Origin: Oleispira antarctica RB-8
GTDB lineage: Bacteria > Pseudomonadota > Gammaproteobacteria > Pseudomonadales > Oceanobacteraceae
Assembly: GCA_000967895.1 (NCBI GenBank)
Contig: FO203512.1
Coordinates: 3,719,531-3,783,530, forward strand
Direction of reading: 5' to 3'
DNA: 64,000 nt
A program made the position numbers and the translations under genes. The notes below the pieces were generated by a model that saw only the letters and a program-made list of their open reading frames with translations, was not told where the DNA came from and searched no databases. Shown here in pieces: positions 1 to 9,862 of this stretch (position 1 is its first letter; every line of letters starts with the position of its first letter).

Positions 1-2082
1 CATGGTCAACTTGATACGGCCCTTAGGATCAACGTCTAATACATTAACGTTAACCTCTTGGCCTTCTTTCAAGTAATCAGCAACGTTCTCTACACGCTCT
101 TCAGAGATCTGAGAGATGTGAACCAAACCGTCTTTACCTGGGATAATGTTAACAAAAGCACCGAAATCGGCTAGCTTCATAACTTTACCACGGTAGATCT
201 TGCCAACTTCAGCTTCAGCCGTAATGCCTTCGATCATTGCTTTAGCTGCATCAGATGCTTCTTTACCAGCCGCGAAGATCTTGATGTTACCGCTATCATC
301 GATATCGATGTCTGCACCAGTCTGCTCAGTGATTGAACGGATAGTCGCGCCGCCTTTACCAATAACGTCACGGATCTTATCAGGATCGATTTTGATCGTG
401 CTCATAGTAGGTGCGTTATCAGCCATCTCAGCAGCAGGAGTCGCAATACAAGCATTCATAGACGCAAGAATCGTCATACGAGCTGTGTTTGCTTTCTGCA
501 ATGCGATATCCATAATCTCTTCAGTGATACCTTGAATCTTGATATCCATCTGTAGAGCAGTAATACCTTGATCAGTACCAGCTACTTTAAAGTCCATGTC
601 GCCTAAGTGATCTTCATCACCCAAGATATCAGTCAATACAGCAAAACCGTTGTCTTCTTTGATAAGACCCATTGCGATACCCGCAACTGGAGCTTTCATT
701 GGTACGCCAGCTGCCATCAATGCCATAGAAGCACCACAAACAGAAGCCATAGAAGAAGAACCGTTAGATTCTGTAATTTCAGATACGACACGAATTGAAT
801 AAGGGAAATCTTCGTGCTTAGGCATCATCGCTTGGATACCACGACGCGCTAGACGACCGTGACCAATTTCGCGACGACCAACACCGCCCATACGTCCGGC
901 TTCACCTACAGAATAAGGAGGGAAGTTGTACTGGAACATAAATGGATCTTCAGTACGACCGAACAACGTATCAACCATCTGAGCATCACGACCAGAACCT
1001 AGAGTTGCAGTAACGATTGCTTGAGTTTCACCACGAGTGAACAAAGCAGAACCGTGAACATTTCCTAGAACGCCCGTTTCAACCGTAATCGCACGAACAG
1101 TATCGTTATCACGACCATCGATGCGAGGCTCACCAGCAACACTGCGCTGACGAACGATATTCTTTTGGATCTTAGAAATCATGCCGGCAATATCGTCTGC
1201 AGACGGTTTGCCTTCTTCTTCGCCACACAAAGCTTCAACCGCTGCTTTCTTAGCCGCATCGATTTTGCTATAACGCTCCATCTTATCAGTCGTAAGATAT
1301 GCGTCACCAATAGCAGCACCGGCTTGTGCACTAACAGCATCAAATAATGCAGTATCAAACTCAGGAGCAGTCCATTCCCATACTGGTGTATTAACAGTCG
1401 CAGCAAATTCAGCTACAGCAGTAACAACACACTGGTATTCTTGGTGAGCGAATAATACAGCGCCCAACATTTCATCTTCAGTCAGCTCATCTGCTTCAGA
1501 TTCAACCATCAATACAGCGTCGTTAGTACCAGCAACAACCATATCCAATAATGAATTTTCTAAAACTTCATAGCTTGGGTTTAATACGTAGCCTTTCTCT
1601 TCATTGAAAGCAACACGGGCTGCGCCGATTGGTCCACTGAAAGGAATACCAGAAATAGAGATAGCAGCAGAAGTACCGATCATGGCTGCGATATCTGGAT
1701 CAACGTTCTTGTCTGCAGAAATCACAGTACAAACAACCTGAACTTCGCTCATGTAACCCTTAGGGAATAATGGACGAATTGGACGGTCAATAAGACGAGA
1801 AGTCAGAGTTTCTTTTTCAGAAGGACGACCTTCACGCTTCAGGTAACCACCAGGGATACGACCTGCAGCATAAGTCTTTTCAATGTAGTGAACAGACAGT
1901 GGGAAAAAGTCTTGTCCTGGCTTAGTAGATTTAGCACCAACCACTGTGGTTAATACTTGAGTCTTACCAATGGTAACTAAAACAGCACCAGAAGCCTGAC
2001 GTGCAATACGTCCAGTTTCTAGCGTTACAGTATCTTCACCAAACTGAAACGTTTTGGTAATCGCTGTAGGAATAATGCTCAT
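1..2082 (-). CDS. pnp: polyribonucleotide nucleotidyltransferase (PNPase), 3' end cut by window edge
   Basis: PNPase is the phosphorolytic 3'-5' exoribonuclease of the degradosome; it releases nucleoside diphosphates from RNA. The frame is open from an ATG at 2082 to the window edge (694 codons; the family has about 700-710, so only a few C-terminal residues are missing). The N-terminus reads [18 protein letters not shown], as expected. A KH domain with the GKGG loop ([13 protein letters not shown]) is encoded near 330-390, and the S1 domain runs to the edge ([14 protein letters not shown]). An AAGGA ribosome-binding site sits 7 nt before the ATG. It follows rpsO, as in most gammaproteobacteria, and is separated from it by a terminator, a candidate promoter and a leader hairpin. 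Confidence 0.97.
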   Translation of the reverse strand, partial: MSIIPTAITKTFQFGEDTVTLETGRIARQASGAVLVTIGKTQVLTTVVGAKSTKPGQDFFPLSVHYIEKTYAAGRIPGGYLKREGRPSEKETLTSRLIDRPIRPLFPKGYMSEVQVVCTVISADKNVDPDIAAMIGTSAAISISGIPFSGPIGAARVAFNEEKGYVLNPSYEVLENSLLDMVVAGTNDAVLMVESEADELTEDEMLGAVLFAHQEYQCVVTAVAEFAATVNTPVWEWTAPEFDTALFDAVSAQAGAAIGDAYLTTDKMERYSKIDAAKKAAVEALCGEEEGKPSADDIAGMISKIQKNIVRQRSVAGEPRIDGRDNDTVRAITVETGVLGNVHGSALFTRGETQAIVTATLGSGRDAQMVDTLFGRTEDPFMFQYNFPPYSVGEAGRMGGVGRREIGHGRLARRGIQAMMPKHEDFPYSIRVVSEITESNGSSSMASVCGASMALMAAGVPMKAPVAGIAMGLIKEDNGFAVLTDILGDEDHLGDMDFKVAGTDQGITALQMDIKIQGITEEIMDIALQKANTARMTILASMNACIATPAAEMADNAPTMSTIKIDPDKIRDVIGKGGATIRSITEQTGADIDIDDSGNIKIFAAGKEASDAAKAMIEGITAEAEVGKIYRGKVMKLADFGAFVNIIPGKDGLVHISQISEERVENVADYLKEGQEVNVNVLDVDPKGRIKLTM

Positions 2083-2110
2083 TCTTTCAATCCTTAAATG
2101 ACTGCTCTGC

Positions 2111-2184
2111 TAGCACTTCTAAGCATTGGCCCTTTTCGCATCCCTATCAAGAGGGGCTGAAAGGCAAATGGTTAGAAGTAGCTA
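2111..2184 (-). promoter_or_regulatory. pnp leader stem-loop (candidate RNase III/PNPase autoregulatory hairpin)
   Basis: In the pnp 5' leader the minus-strand arms TAGCTACTTCTAA (2172-2184) and TTAGAAGTGCTA (2111-2122) are complementary apart from one bulged base. The inner segments CATTTGCCTTTC (2159-2170) and GAAAAGGGCCAATG (2124-2137) continue the stem with bulges. E. coli pnp mRNA has a similar long leader hairpin that RNase III cleaves and PNPase then uses to destabilise its own message. The fold here is read by eye; the function is inferred from position and shape. Confidence 0.65.
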
Positions 2185-2193
2185 AGAACTGAC

Positions 2194-2223
2194 AGTACAG
2201 TGTTTATTAAATAGTTAAGTCAA
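2194..2223 (-). promoter_or_regulatory. candidate sigma-70 promoter of pnp
   Basis: On the minus strand TTGACT (2218-2223) is followed after 18 nt by TGTACT (2194-2199), a good -35 and a fair -10. It lies between the rpsO terminator and the pnp leader hairpin, where a pnp-specific promoter is expected. The match is by eye only. Confidence 0.4.
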
Positions 2224-2237
2224 TAATTTATTCAAGA

Positions 2238-2270
2238 TAAAAAAATAGAAGCCCTAAAAAGGGCTTCTAT
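2238..2270 (-). terminator. intrinsic terminator after rpsO
   Basis: Perfect 10-bp stem ATAGAAGCCC/GGGCTTCTAT (2245-2254 and 2261-2270) with a short loop, followed on the minus strand by a run of seven T. It sits 14 nt past the rpsO stop and separates rpsO from pnp, as t1 does in E. coli. Confidence 0.9.
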
Positions 2271-2283
2271 CAAAGACTACATC

Positions 2284-2553
2284 TTAACGACGTAGACCTA
2301 AACGCTTGATCAAAGAAGTGTAACGAGTTGCGTCCTTACCCTTCAAGTAATCCAACAATTTACGACGCTGGTTTACCATACGGATCAAACCACGACGAGA
2401 GTGGTGATCTTTATGGTTCACTTTAAAGTGATCCTGCAAACCAACGATGTTGTGAGTCAACAAAGCAACCTGAACTTCTGGTGAACCAGTATCGCCTTCG
2501 GCTTGTTGATATTCAGCAACGATTGCAGCTTTATTTTCGACAGTTAATGCCAT
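2284..2553 (-). CDS. rpsO: 30S ribosomal protein S15
   Basis: S15 binds the central domain of 16S rRNA early in 30S assembly and contributes to a bridge with the 50S subunit. The 89-residue product ([16 protein letters not shown]... ending LIKRLGLRR) has the normal family length and the conserved HHSRRGL segment. I chose the ATG at 2553 because GGAGA lies 6 nt upstream and S15 proteins start with MAL; an in-frame upstream start would add 12 unrelated residues. It follows truB and has its own terminator. Confidence 0.97.
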   Translation of the reverse strand: MALTVENKAAIVAEYQQAEGDTGSPEVQVALLTHNIVGLQDHFKVNHKDHHSRRGLIRMVNQRRKLLDYLKGKDATRYTSLIKRLGLRR

Positions 2554-2698
2554 GATAGTATCTCCATAATATGCGGTTAAATCGGCCAAACATCTCCACC
2601 GTGCATATTAACAGTAGGATGCTGCTTGAGCTTCTTAATTCAAAAGGACTAAAAATCTCAAACTAGCCAGAAATCGATTGAAACGAATGCCTCTAAGT

Positions 2699-3664
2699 TT
2701 ACTCGCTTGGCAAGTCGACCTGAAAAACACGTTTCGGTATCAGTGTTCCGTTGTCAGTAATGTCACCAACGCCAACAAAGACAACTCCATCAGGAGTATT
2801 AACCCATAATTGTACTTGAGGCGTCAGCGGGAAGCTAGTTTTCACTCTCTGCCCGTGTAAAATTTTGTGCCCTTCGTGCAAGGTTAGCTCAATTTTAGCC
2901 CAGTCAGGAATGGCTTCTGCAGAATGAATCAACATTTCATCCATAACCGCATGGCGCTCTGCCACAACAGGATAGTTATCCTCAAGATCCAACAGAGTTT
3001 GATAATCAACGAATTGAGCTTCTGAAAATGGACCCGCCTGATTGCGATGCAACATACTCACATAAGCACCACAGCCTAATTCATTACCAATGTCTTCGAC
3101 CAAGCTGCGAATATAAGTACCTTTAGAGCACACAACTTCAAGATCAATCTCACCCACGTCTTGACGAATATCCAACACCAGCAAAGAATGAATCGTAACT
3201 TGACGCTGTTTCAAAGCCTTCAAATCCAGCTCAATACCTTTACGCGCAAGCTCATATAGAGGCCTACCCTCATGCTTAAGCGCGGAATACATGGGAGGAA
3301 CTTGAGTGATTAGACCACGGAAATTTTTCAGAATTGTTTCAACAGAAGCCGCATCAAAATCAGGTATTGGTTTTACCGAGATAATCTCGCCATCTTGGTC
3401 GCCCGTTGAACGAATCTCACCCAACTTACAGGTGGTGACATAACCCTTTGTTGACTCAAGCAGAATCTGCGAGAACTTAGTTGCATCCCCAAAACACAAA
3501 GGAAGTACACCAGATGCCATGGGGTCAAGCGCGCCAGTATGACCTGCTTTTTTAGCGCCCAAAAGCCACTTTATCTTTTGTAAAACTTGATTTGAAGAAA
3601 GGCCCAACGGTTTATTGAGCACTATAATGCCGCTTATATCGCGACCTTTTTTGACACGCGCCAT
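2699..3664 (-). CDS. truB: tRNA pseudouridine(55) synthase
   Basis: TruB converts U55 in the T loop of tRNAs to pseudouridine and also has tRNA-folding chaperone activity. The 321-residue protein carries the catalytic motif GALDPMASG, whose Asp is residue 47, and the family signature GIIVLNKPLGLSS near the N-terminus. A C-terminal PUA-like portion follows. The stop of rbfA lies 27 bp upstream, so the two are probably cotranscribed. Length and motifs are normal. Confidence 0.96.
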   Translation of the reverse strand: MARVKKGRDISGIIVLNKPLGLSSNQVLQKIKWLLGAKKAGHTGALDPMASGVLPLCFGDATKFSQILLESTKGYVTTCKLGEIRSTGDQDGEIISVKPIPDFDAASVETILKNFRGLITQVPPMYSALKHEGRPLYELARKGIELDLKALKQRQVTIHSLLVLDIRQDVGEIDLEVVCSKGTYIRSLVEDIGNELGCGAYVSMLHRNQAGPFSEAQFVDYQTLLDLEDNYPVVAERHAVMDEMLIHSAEAIPDWAKIELTLHEGHKILHGQRVKTSFPLTPQVQLWVNTPDGVVFVGVGDITDNGTLIPKRVFQVDLPSE

Positions 3665-3690
3665 ACTTCTATTTCTACTCTTACTTTCTA

Positions 3691-4107
3691 CTATTCACTA
3701 TCTTTGGCAGGCTTGCCCGCACGAGCAACATCTTCAGCAACCACTTTGTTGATCAAGTTCGTCATATGGTGACCACGCAATAGCGATTCATCGTAGTGGA
3801 AACGCAATAAAGGCGTAATACGAGTTGTCATTTGGCGAGATAACTCACCACGCAAGAAACCAGCAGCATCATTTAATACTTTGCTTGCTTGCTTTTGGAT
3901 GGCCGCTTCATCGGCTTCATCACTGTCACCTTTCGCACCCATTACGGTGAAATAGATGTCTGCATAGCCAAGGTCTTTAGCGACCTTAACGGCATTCAAC
4001 GTCACCATGCCTAAGCGTGGATCTTTCATATCAAATTGAATTAATTGCGCTAGATCTCGCTGGATCTGTTCGCCTAAGCGCGTAGTACGGCTAAAATCTT
4101 TTGGCAT
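3691..4107 (-). CDS. rbfA: 30S ribosome-binding factor A
   Basis: RbfA is a small KH-fold protein that binds immature 30S subunits and helps 16S rRNA 5'-end maturation and cold adaptation. The 138-residue product has the typical start (PKDFSRTTRLGEQIQRDLAQLIQ) and the conserved DPRLGMVTLNAVKVAKD segment. It lies between infB and truB, its usual place. An intrinsic terminator stands between infB and this gene, so rbfA-truB-rpsO may partly rely on readthrough or a local promoter. Confidence 0.95.
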   Translation of the reverse strand: MPKDFSRTTRLGEQIQRDLAQLIQFDMKDPRLGMVTLNAVKVAKDLGYADIYFTVMGAKGDSDEADEAAIQKQASKVLNDAAGFLRGELSRQMTTRITPLLRFHYDESLLRGHHMTNLINKVVAEDVARAGKPAKDSE

Positions 4108-4182
4108 TGTGTCGCCCCTAAATATCTTTTATATAACCAGCTACATGATTGTACATATAACCAACTATTTAACTAGCATAGC

Positions 4183-4213
4183 GAAAAAACGCCGCATAAA
4201 GCGGCGTTTTTCG
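4183..4213 (-). terminator. intrinsic terminator between infB and rbfA
   Basis: GC-rich hairpin AACGCCGC/GCGGCGTT around 4188-4208, with T-runs on both sides, so it could act in both directions. On the minus strand it falls 50-80 nt after the infB stop. It would partly uncouple rbfA-truB-rpsO from rimP-nusA-infB. Confidence 0.85.
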
Positions 4214-4264
4214 TTTTTAGCTAATCTACTAAGTTAATAGATAGATAACTTAATAGACAGCTAA

Positions 4265-7072
4265 TTAAAGCGTACGTGCGATTTCATTCACAATATACAC
4301 TTCGATCTGGTCACCAGCGCGAACATCTTGATAGTTCTTAACACCGATACCACATTCCATACCTTGGCGAACTTCTTGAACGTCATCTTTAAAGCGACGT
4401 AAAGATTCTAATTCACCTTCATAGATAACCGTATTCTCACGAAGTACACGGATTCTCTTATTACGGTGAATAACACCATCAGTCACCATCGAACCAGCGA
4501 TCAGACCAAACTTAGGCGACTTAAATACTTCACGTACTTCAGCAACACCCAGAATCTCTTCACGTAATTCAGGAGCCAATAGGCCAGACATAGCCGCTCT
4601 AATATCGTCGATCAAGTCATAGATGATGCTGTAATAGCGTAAGTCTAAACCGTTGTCTTCAATAACTCGTTTCGCTGATGCATCTGCACGAACGTTAAAG
4701 CCAAAGATAACCGCATCAGAAGCCAAGGCTAATGTTGCATCCGTTTCAGAAATACCACCAACACCAGAAGACACAATATTAACCTTCACTTCATCGGTAC
4801 CAAGACCTTGAAGGGAAGCAATCAATGCTTCTAGAGAACCACGAACATCTGTTTTAAGAACAATGTTCAAGTTCGATTGCTCACTGCCACCCATGTTATT
4901 AAACAAGGCATCCAGTTTCGCTTTCTGTTGAAGCTGCTGAATACCTTCTTTACGCTTAGATTCGCGGTGCTCTGCTACTTCACGCGCTTTCTTCTCGCTT
5001 TCAACAACGATGAAAGCTGCGCCAGCATCAGGCGTGCCATTAAGACCTAAGATCTCAACAGGAATAGACGGGCCAGCAGATTCTGTTGGCTTACCATTCT
5101 CATCCAATAACGCACGAGCACGGCCATAACAAGTACCGGCAAGAACGATATCGCCTTTCTTAATTGTACCGTTTTGTACAAGTAAGGTAGCTACTGGACC
5201 ACGACCCTTATCAAGGCGAGATTCAACAACAACACCCTGACCAGGACCATCGATCACTGCTTTAAGCTCAAGCAATTCAGCTTGTAATAAAACAGCGTCT
5301 AATAATTCAGTAACACCTTCACCGGTATGCGCAGATACTGGCATGAAAGGAACGTCGCCGCCCCAATCTTCTGGGATTACATCACACGCAGACAGTTCGT
5401 TTTTAACACGATCTACATCAGCGCCTTCTTTATCCATTTTATTAATCGCAACAACGATAGGAACGCCAGCGGCTTTCGCATGCTGTACAGCTTCTTTCGT
5501 CTGAGGCATTACACCATCATCAGCGGCAACTACTAGAATAACAACGTCAGTACACTGAGCACCACGTGAACGCATTGAAGTGAATGCGGCGTGTCCTGGT
5601 GTATCTAAGAAAGAGATCATGCCATGACCTGTTTCTACGTGATAAGCACCAATATGCTGTGTGATACCACCGGCTTCGCCAGTCGCTACACGACTTGAAC
5701 GAATGTAATCCAATAGTGAAGTCTTACCATGGTCAACGTGGCCCATTACGGTCACAACTGGCGCACGATCTTCTTCATCAGCATCATAAGTTACCGACTC
5801 AAATACGTCTTCTTCAAGCGCGTTATCTGAAATTAACTTAGTTACTTTATGACCCATTTCTTCAACAACTAACGTCGCTGTATCTTGGTCTAAAGTCTGG
5901 TTAATGGTGGCCATTACGCCCATACCCATCAACGCTTTAATTACGTCACCGGCTTTAATTGCCATTTTAGCGGCAAGATCACCCGCTGTAATTGCTTCTG
6001 GCAATTCAACCTGATGAATAACAGGAGCCGTTGGCTTAGTAAACGAGTGCTCGTTATCTGCTTGTGCTTGTGCAGTTCGAGCCGCTTTACCTTTAAGCTT
6101 CTTACGACGACCACGCTGATTCGCTGAACCATCTTCAGTACGGAACTGACGAGGAGCACCTGAACGTGGAGCGCCACCTGGAGCACCTGAACGCGGGGCG
6201 CCTGGAGCACCTGAGCGTGGAGCTGCTGCTGGAGCACCGCCTGGAGCGCGCTTTTTATTGCGATCTGCACCATCACGTTGCGTTGCAGCTTCTGCTGTTG
6301 CTTGCTTCTGCGCTAGCTCTGCCTTAGTTGGCGGAACTGTCTTCGCAGCGGCTGTCGCTGTTGGCTTTTTGTTACGCGTATCGCGAGCTACTGGCTTAGC
6401 ACTTAGCTTAGGCTTAGCACCTGCCTTAGGCTTGGCTGCTGCTGTCGCTTTTGGCTTAACTTCAGCCTTTGGCTTAGCGGCGACTTTTGCTTTCGCTGCA
6501 ACACGAGCTGTAGAACTGACGCCACCACGAGCTTTAGCTTCAGACTGAGATTTCTGAGAAATCTTATGCTTAGCCGCTGGCTTAATTTTTTTAGCTTCAG
6601 CCGCTTCTTTCGCTTTCTTAGCCGATTCTGCTGCAGCTTTCGCCTCTAAAGCCTCAGCGGCTTTCTTAGCTTCTGCTGTTGCTGCTTCAGCGGCCTGCTT
6701 AATTTCAGCCGTTGCTGCTTTATCTGCTTTCACTGCAGTGACTTTTTCTTCCACTGCGGCGGCAACAACATCGGCATCTGGCTTAACAAAAGTACGCTTT
6801 TTACGAACTTCAACAGCAACATCTTTCTTGCCGCCTTGACCCGTTTTCAACGTAGTCGTTGTTTTACGCTTAAGACTAATCTTTTTCGGTTCTGCTTCAG
6901 CAGCATCACCGTGATTTTTCTTTAAGTGGCCCAATAAGGCCTCTTTTTGGTCAGCACTTACCGCATCATTTGCGTTAGTCTGAGGTAAGCCCGCTTCTTT
7001 CATTTGTGATAGTAGACGATCTGAATCGGTCCCCACCACATCAGCAAACTCTTGAACTGTTGTATCGGTCAT
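4265..7072 (-). CDS. infB: translation initiation factor IF-2
   Basis: IF-2 is the GTPase that places fMet-tRNA on the 30S subunit and promotes subunit joining. At 935 residues it is a long gammaproteobacterial type. It has an N-terminal IF2_N-like module, a long Ala/Lys-rich low-complexity linker (about residues 90-330), a second N-terminal module, then the G domain from about residue 435 with [17 protein letters not shown] and NKMD, and the C-terminal domains that bind fMet-tRNA. About residues 275-310 contain repeated APRSGAPG units, visible as a DNA repeat near 6140-6250. It lies 27 bp after nusA in the same operon. Shorter isoforms from internal starts, as in E. coli, are possible but not shown here. 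Confidence 0.97.
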   Translation of the reverse strand: MTDTTVQEFADVVGTDSDRLLSQMKEAGLPQTNANDAVSADQKEALLGHLKKNHGDAAEAEPKKISLKRKTTTTLKTGQGGKKDVAVEVRKKRTFVKPDADVVAAAVEEKVTAVKADKAATAEIKQAAEAATAEAKKAAEALEAKAAAESAKKAKEAAEAKKIKPAAKHKISQKSQSEAKARGGVSSTARVAAKAKVAAKPKAEVKPKATAAAKPKAGAKPKLSAKPVARDTRNKKPTATAAAKTVPPTKAELAQKQATAEAATQRDGADRNKKRAPGGAPAAAPRSGAPGAPRSGAPGGAPRSGAPRQFRTEDGSANQRGRRKKLKGKAARTAQAQADNEHSFTKPTAPVIHQVELPEAITAGDLAAKMAIKAGDVIKALMGMGVMATINQTLDQDTATLVVEEMGHKVTKLISDNALEEDVFESVTYDADEEDRAPVVTVMGHVDHGKTSLLDYIRSSRVATGEAGGITQHIGAYHVETGHGMISFLDTPGHAAFTSMRSRGAQCTDVVILVVAADDGVMPQTKEAVQHAKAAGVPIVVAINKMDKEGADVDRVKNELSACDVIPEDWGGDVPFMPVSAHTGEGVTELLDAVLLQAELLELKAVIDGPGQGVVVESRLDKGRGPVATLLVQNGTIKKGDIVLAGTCYGRARALLDENGKPTESAGPSIPVEILGLNGTPDAGAAFIVVESEKKAREVAEHRESKRKEGIQQLQQKAKLDALFNNMGGSEQSNLNIVLKTDVRGSLEALIASLQGLGTDEVKVNIVSSGVGGISETDATLALASDAVIFGFNVRADASAKRVIEDNGLDLRYYSIIYDLIDDIRAAMSGLLAPELREEILGVAEVREVFKSPKFGLIAGSMVTDGVIHRNKRIRVLRENTVIYEGELESLRRFKDDVQEVRQGMECGIGVKNYQDVRAGDQIEVYIVNEIARTL

Positions 7073-7099
7073 GCATCTCTCCTAGGCCGAGTGAATCTA

Positions 7100-8596
7100 T
7101 TACTCAGTGCCTTCAAACCAAGGCTTACGAGCGGTCATAATTAACTCGGCCGCTTTTTCTTCTGTCATGCCTTCGATGTCAATAATATCGTCGATGGCCT
7201 GCTCTGCTAGATCTTCCATTGTGCAAATACCCTGGCTTGCCAATACAAGAGCAAGATGTTTATCCATACCCTCCATAATTAGCAAGTCTTCAGCGGGCTC
7301 TGCAGCTTCCAATTTTTCTTCGGAAGCAATCGCTAGTGTCAAAATCACATCTTTCGCACGATTTTGCAGCTCAGTAGCAATTTCTTCATCGAGGCCATCA
7401 ATGGCGATCATTTCAGCAATTGGGACATAAGCAACTTCTTCTAGCGTGGTGAAACCTTCTTCAACCAATAATTCTGCGAAGTCTTCATCGATATCCAGTT
7501 GTTGGGTAAATTCATCAATGATGCTACCCGATTCCTGGTTCTGCTTTTCTGCAGCAGCAGCTTCAGTCATTACGTTGATTTCCCAGCCGGTAAGCTCAGA
7601 AGCCAAACGCACATTCTGTCCACCACGACCAATCGCTTGCGCTAAATTGTCTGCGGCGACTGCGACATCCATTGAGTTAGAGTCTTCATCAACGATGATG
7701 GAGCTAACTTCAGCTGGAGCCATGGCATTGATAACAAGTTGTGCAGGGTTATCATCCCAAAGCACGATATCAATACGCTCGTTACCACCTAGTTCATTCG
7801 TTACCGCTTGCACACGAGAACCACGCATACCCACACAAGCTCCAACTGGATCCATGCGGCCATCGTTAGTTTTCACAGCAATCTTGGCACGAGAACCTGG
7901 ATCGCGAGCTGCACCTTTTATTTCAATCACTTCTTCGGCGATTTCAGGCACTTCAATGCGGAACAACTCAATGATCATCGCTGGCACAGTTCGGCTCAGC
8001 ATCAATTGAGGTCCACGATTTTCTGGGCGAATGCAGTCTAAAACAGCACGTACACGATCACCCATACGTACAATTTCACGACCAATAAGCTGATCTTTTG
8101 GCAATAAGCCTTCAGCATTATTACCCAAATCGACAATCACGTTATCGCGAGTCACTTTCTTAACGCTACCGCTAACAAGTTCGCCAACGCGATCTTCGTA
8201 TTGTTCAACAACCATGGCGCGCTCAGCTTCACGTACTTTCTGTACTATGATTTGCTTTGCAGCTTGAGCACCAATACGACCAAAACCGACATTATCGACT
8301 TCAGTTTCATAGACATCACCCGGCTTCAAGTTTTCATCGATTTCTAACGCTTCTTCAAGTGTTAGTTCATCGCCTAAGCCAGGTACTACATCGTTGCTTA
8401 CAACTAACCAGCTACGGAAAGTTACATAATCACCGGTACGGCGATCAATGTTTACAGTAATAGTTGCTTCTTCGTCTTCGTAACGTTTTTTTGTCGCCGC
8501 TGCTAATGCGGATTCAATAGCATCGAAAATAATTTCTTTATCAACGCCTTTTTCGTTTGAAACCGCTTCCGCGACCAGAAGTATTTCTTTACTCAT
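7100..8596 (-). CDS. nusA: transcription termination/antitermination protein NusA
   Basis: NusA binds RNA polymerase and nascent RNA and modulates pausing, intrinsic termination and antitermination. The 498-residue length matches the E. coli form. In order it has the N-terminal RNAP-binding domain, an S1 domain (near 135-200), KH1 and KH2 (with [17 protein letters not shown] and [12 protein letters not shown]), and two C-terminal acidic repeats ([18 protein letters not shown] and [17 protein letters not shown]). It lies 20 bp after rimP and 27 bp before infB in the conserved operon. Confidence 0.97.
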   Translation of the reverse strand: MSKEILLVAEAVSNEKGVDKEIIFDAIESALAAATKKRYEDEEATITVNIDRRTGDYVTFRSWLVVSNDVVPGLGDELTLEEALEIDENLKPGDVYETEVDNVGFGRIGAQAAKQIIVQKVREAERAMVVEQYEDRVGELVSGSVKKVTRDNVIVDLGNNAEGLLPKDQLIGREIVRMGDRVRAVLDCIRPENRGPQLMLSRTVPAMIIELFRIEVPEIAEEVIEIKGAARDPGSRAKIAVKTNDGRMDPVGACVGMRGSRVQAVTNELGGNERIDIVLWDDNPAQLVINAMAPAEVSSIIVDEDSNSMDVAVAADNLAQAIGRGGQNVRLASELTGWEINVMTEAAAAEKQNQESGSIIDEFTQQLDIDEDFAELLVEEGFTTLEEVAYVPIAEMIAIDGLDEEIATELQNRAKDVILTLAIASEEKLEAAEPAEDLLIMEGMDKHLALVLASQGICTMEDLAEQAIDDIIDIEGMTEEKAAELIMTARKPWFEGTE

Positions 8597-8616
8597 TTCT
8601 AGCCTCGCTCTCTGCC

Positions 8617-9078
8617 TTAGTCCTTGAATTGGGGAATAACGTGCGCTTTTTCAATCATATCGATGGGCAGTAAGTATTCGTGCTGGTCAACCTGCACGAC
8701 GACATCCTGATCTTCGATATTGATAATGACACCCTTAAATTTACGTCGACCATCAAATGGCATACGTAATCGGATATCAGCCCACTCATTAATGTATTTT
8801 CTAAACTGTTCCAGAGTAAACAACGGGCGATCCATACCCGGTGATGACACTTCCAGGGTATATTCCTGGCTAATAGGATCTTCGACGTCCATGATCGCAC
8901 TTACCTGCCGACTGACAGAAGCACAATCATCAACGCTTACACCGTTCTCATTATCGATGTAAATGCGTAAAACGGAGTGCTTGCCTTGAGCGGAATACTC
9001 TAAACCCCAGAGGGATAAGCCCATCGCTTCAATTGCCGGAGCAATCATTTCACGTAATTCTTCTTCTTTACTAGCCAA
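8617..9078 (-). CDS. rimP: ribosome maturation factor RimP
   Basis: RimP assists late 30S assembly. The 153-residue protein has the usual two parts: an N-terminal alpha/beta domain with [20 protein letters not shown] and the signature [11 protein letters not shown], then a C-terminal SH3-like barrel. It heads the nusA-infB operon, as in E. coli and Pseudomonas. Unlike E. coli, no initiator tRNA gene precedes it; the upstream region holds only a possible attenuator and then tRNA-Leu with its terminator. Confidence 0.96.
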   Translation of the reverse strand: MASKEEELREMIAPAIEAMGLSLWGLEYSAQGKHSVLRIYIDNENGVSVDDCASVSRQVSAIMDVEDPISQEYTLEVSSPGMDRPLFTLEQFRKYINEWADIRLRMPFDGRRKFKGVIINIEDQDVVVQVDQHEYLLPIDMIEKAHVIPQFKD

Positions 9079-9140
9079 GCTAAGTAACCTTTATGTTGTA
9101 CGTTTCATAAAAAAATCTGCATTTTTCAAACGCCAGAAAC

Positions 9141-9162
9141 AAAAATTGGGCAACATGTGCCC
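9141..9162 (-). terminator. possible attenuator in the rimP-nusA leader
   Basis: On the minus strand GGGCA-CATGT-TGCCC is followed directly by AATTTTTG, which resembles a short intrinsic terminator about 65 nt upstream of rimP. The stem is only 5 bp, so it may be chance. The nusA operon of other bacteria is autoregulated by NusA at leader termination sites, which makes the position plausible. Confidence 0.3.
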
Positions 9163-9257
9163 AGTCCGCGTAACGCTTTTGCAGACAAGAAAACCAAATC
9201 GCACAACGCGGTCATTAGCTTTCTCTAATTCGGCACCATTACTAAAAATGGAGCCTA

Positions 9258-9282
9258 ACAAAAAGCCCCTAACGAGGGGCTT
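9258..9282 (-). terminator. intrinsic terminator after tRNA-Leu
   Basis: Hairpin AAGCCCCT/AGGGGCTT (9263-9270 and 9275-9282) with a four-base loop, followed on the minus strand by TTTTTG. It lies 59 nt beyond the tRNA 3' end and closes the glmM-tpiA-secG-tRNA transcript before rimP. Confidence 0.88.
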
Positions 9283-9340
9283 CTTGCTTTGCTTTTCTAA
9301 TCTGCGGCAATTATATGCCTGATCGACTAAAAAAGCGAAT

Positions 9341-9427
9341 TGGTGCGGATGGGGAGACTCGAACTCCCACGGGCGTAAGCCCACCACCCCCTCAAGGTGG
9401 CGTGTCTACCAATTTCACCACATCCGC
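9341..9427 (-). tRNA. tRNA-Leu (anticodon GAG)
   Basis: The 87-nt minus-strand gene folds as a class II tRNA. The acceptor arm GCGGATG pairs with CATCCGC. The anticodon stem CCACC/GGTGG encloses the loop TTGAGGG, giving anticodon GAG, which reads CUC and CUU. A long variable arm (GGGCTTACGCCC) typical of leucine tRNAs follows, then a T arm with TTCGAGT. The 3' CCA is encoded. It lies just after secG, as leuU does in E. coli. Confidence 0.97.
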
Positions 9428-9445
9428 AAAACTACTCTTTGATGC

Positions 9446-9835
9446 CTACTCTGCTGGCATTTCTAATACCGGCACATCATCAATCGATACATCTACATCA
9501 GGCGCATCAGCTACAGGTGCGTATTCTTCCACAATAGGGGCATCCTGCTCAAGAACTTCTGTCATTTCTTGCATCGGAACACCAATATCGTTAATGCCTT
9601 TTGCTTTATTACTAGCAACAACGGCAAGAACCATAGAAGTAACAAAGAATACAGCTGCAAAAATTGCTGTCATACGGCTTAAGAAATTACCTGACCCTTG
9701 GCCACCAAATACTGTTTGTGATGAACCACCACCAAACGAAGCACCCGCATCAGCGCCTTTACCTTGTTGAATCATTACTAAGCCAATAACACCAAAGGCT
9801 AATAAGATATGTACTACTAGGGTGATCTTTTCCAT
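9446..9835 (-). CDS. secG: preprotein translocase subunit SecG
   Basis: SecG is the small accessory subunit of the SecYEG inner-membrane channel. The 129-residue product has a first membrane segment (residues 1-22), the conserved loop QQGKGADAGASFGGGSSQTVFG, and a second membrane segment (about 54-74). An acidic C-terminal tail with repeated DAP/VDV-type residues makes it a little longer than the 110-residue E. coli protein. It lies between tpiA and tRNA-Leu, as in Pseudomonas. Confidence 0.95.
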   Translation of the reverse strand: MEKITLVVHILLAFGVIGLVMIQQGKGADAGASFGGGSSQTVFGGQGSGNFLSRMTAIFAAVFFVTSMVLAVVASNKAKGINDIGVPMQEMTEVLEQDAPIVEEYAPVADAPDVDVSIDDVPVLEMPAE

Positions 9836-9862
9836 TATTCTTTACCTATTGCGATCCCAACA

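Noticed and set aside
6140-6250. Repeat in infB as a mobile element
   Set aside because: It is the in-frame APRSGAPG-type linker repeat of IF-2, common in this family.
7446-8009. 187-codon plus-strand open frame within nusA
   Set aside because: It is the antisense shadow of nusA; Ser-rich, low-complexity composition and no ribosome-binding site.
9091-9387. 98-codon minus-strand open frame upstream of rimP
   Set aside because: It overlaps most of the 3' half of tRNA-Leu and the terminator; its first residues are the translated tRNA arms.
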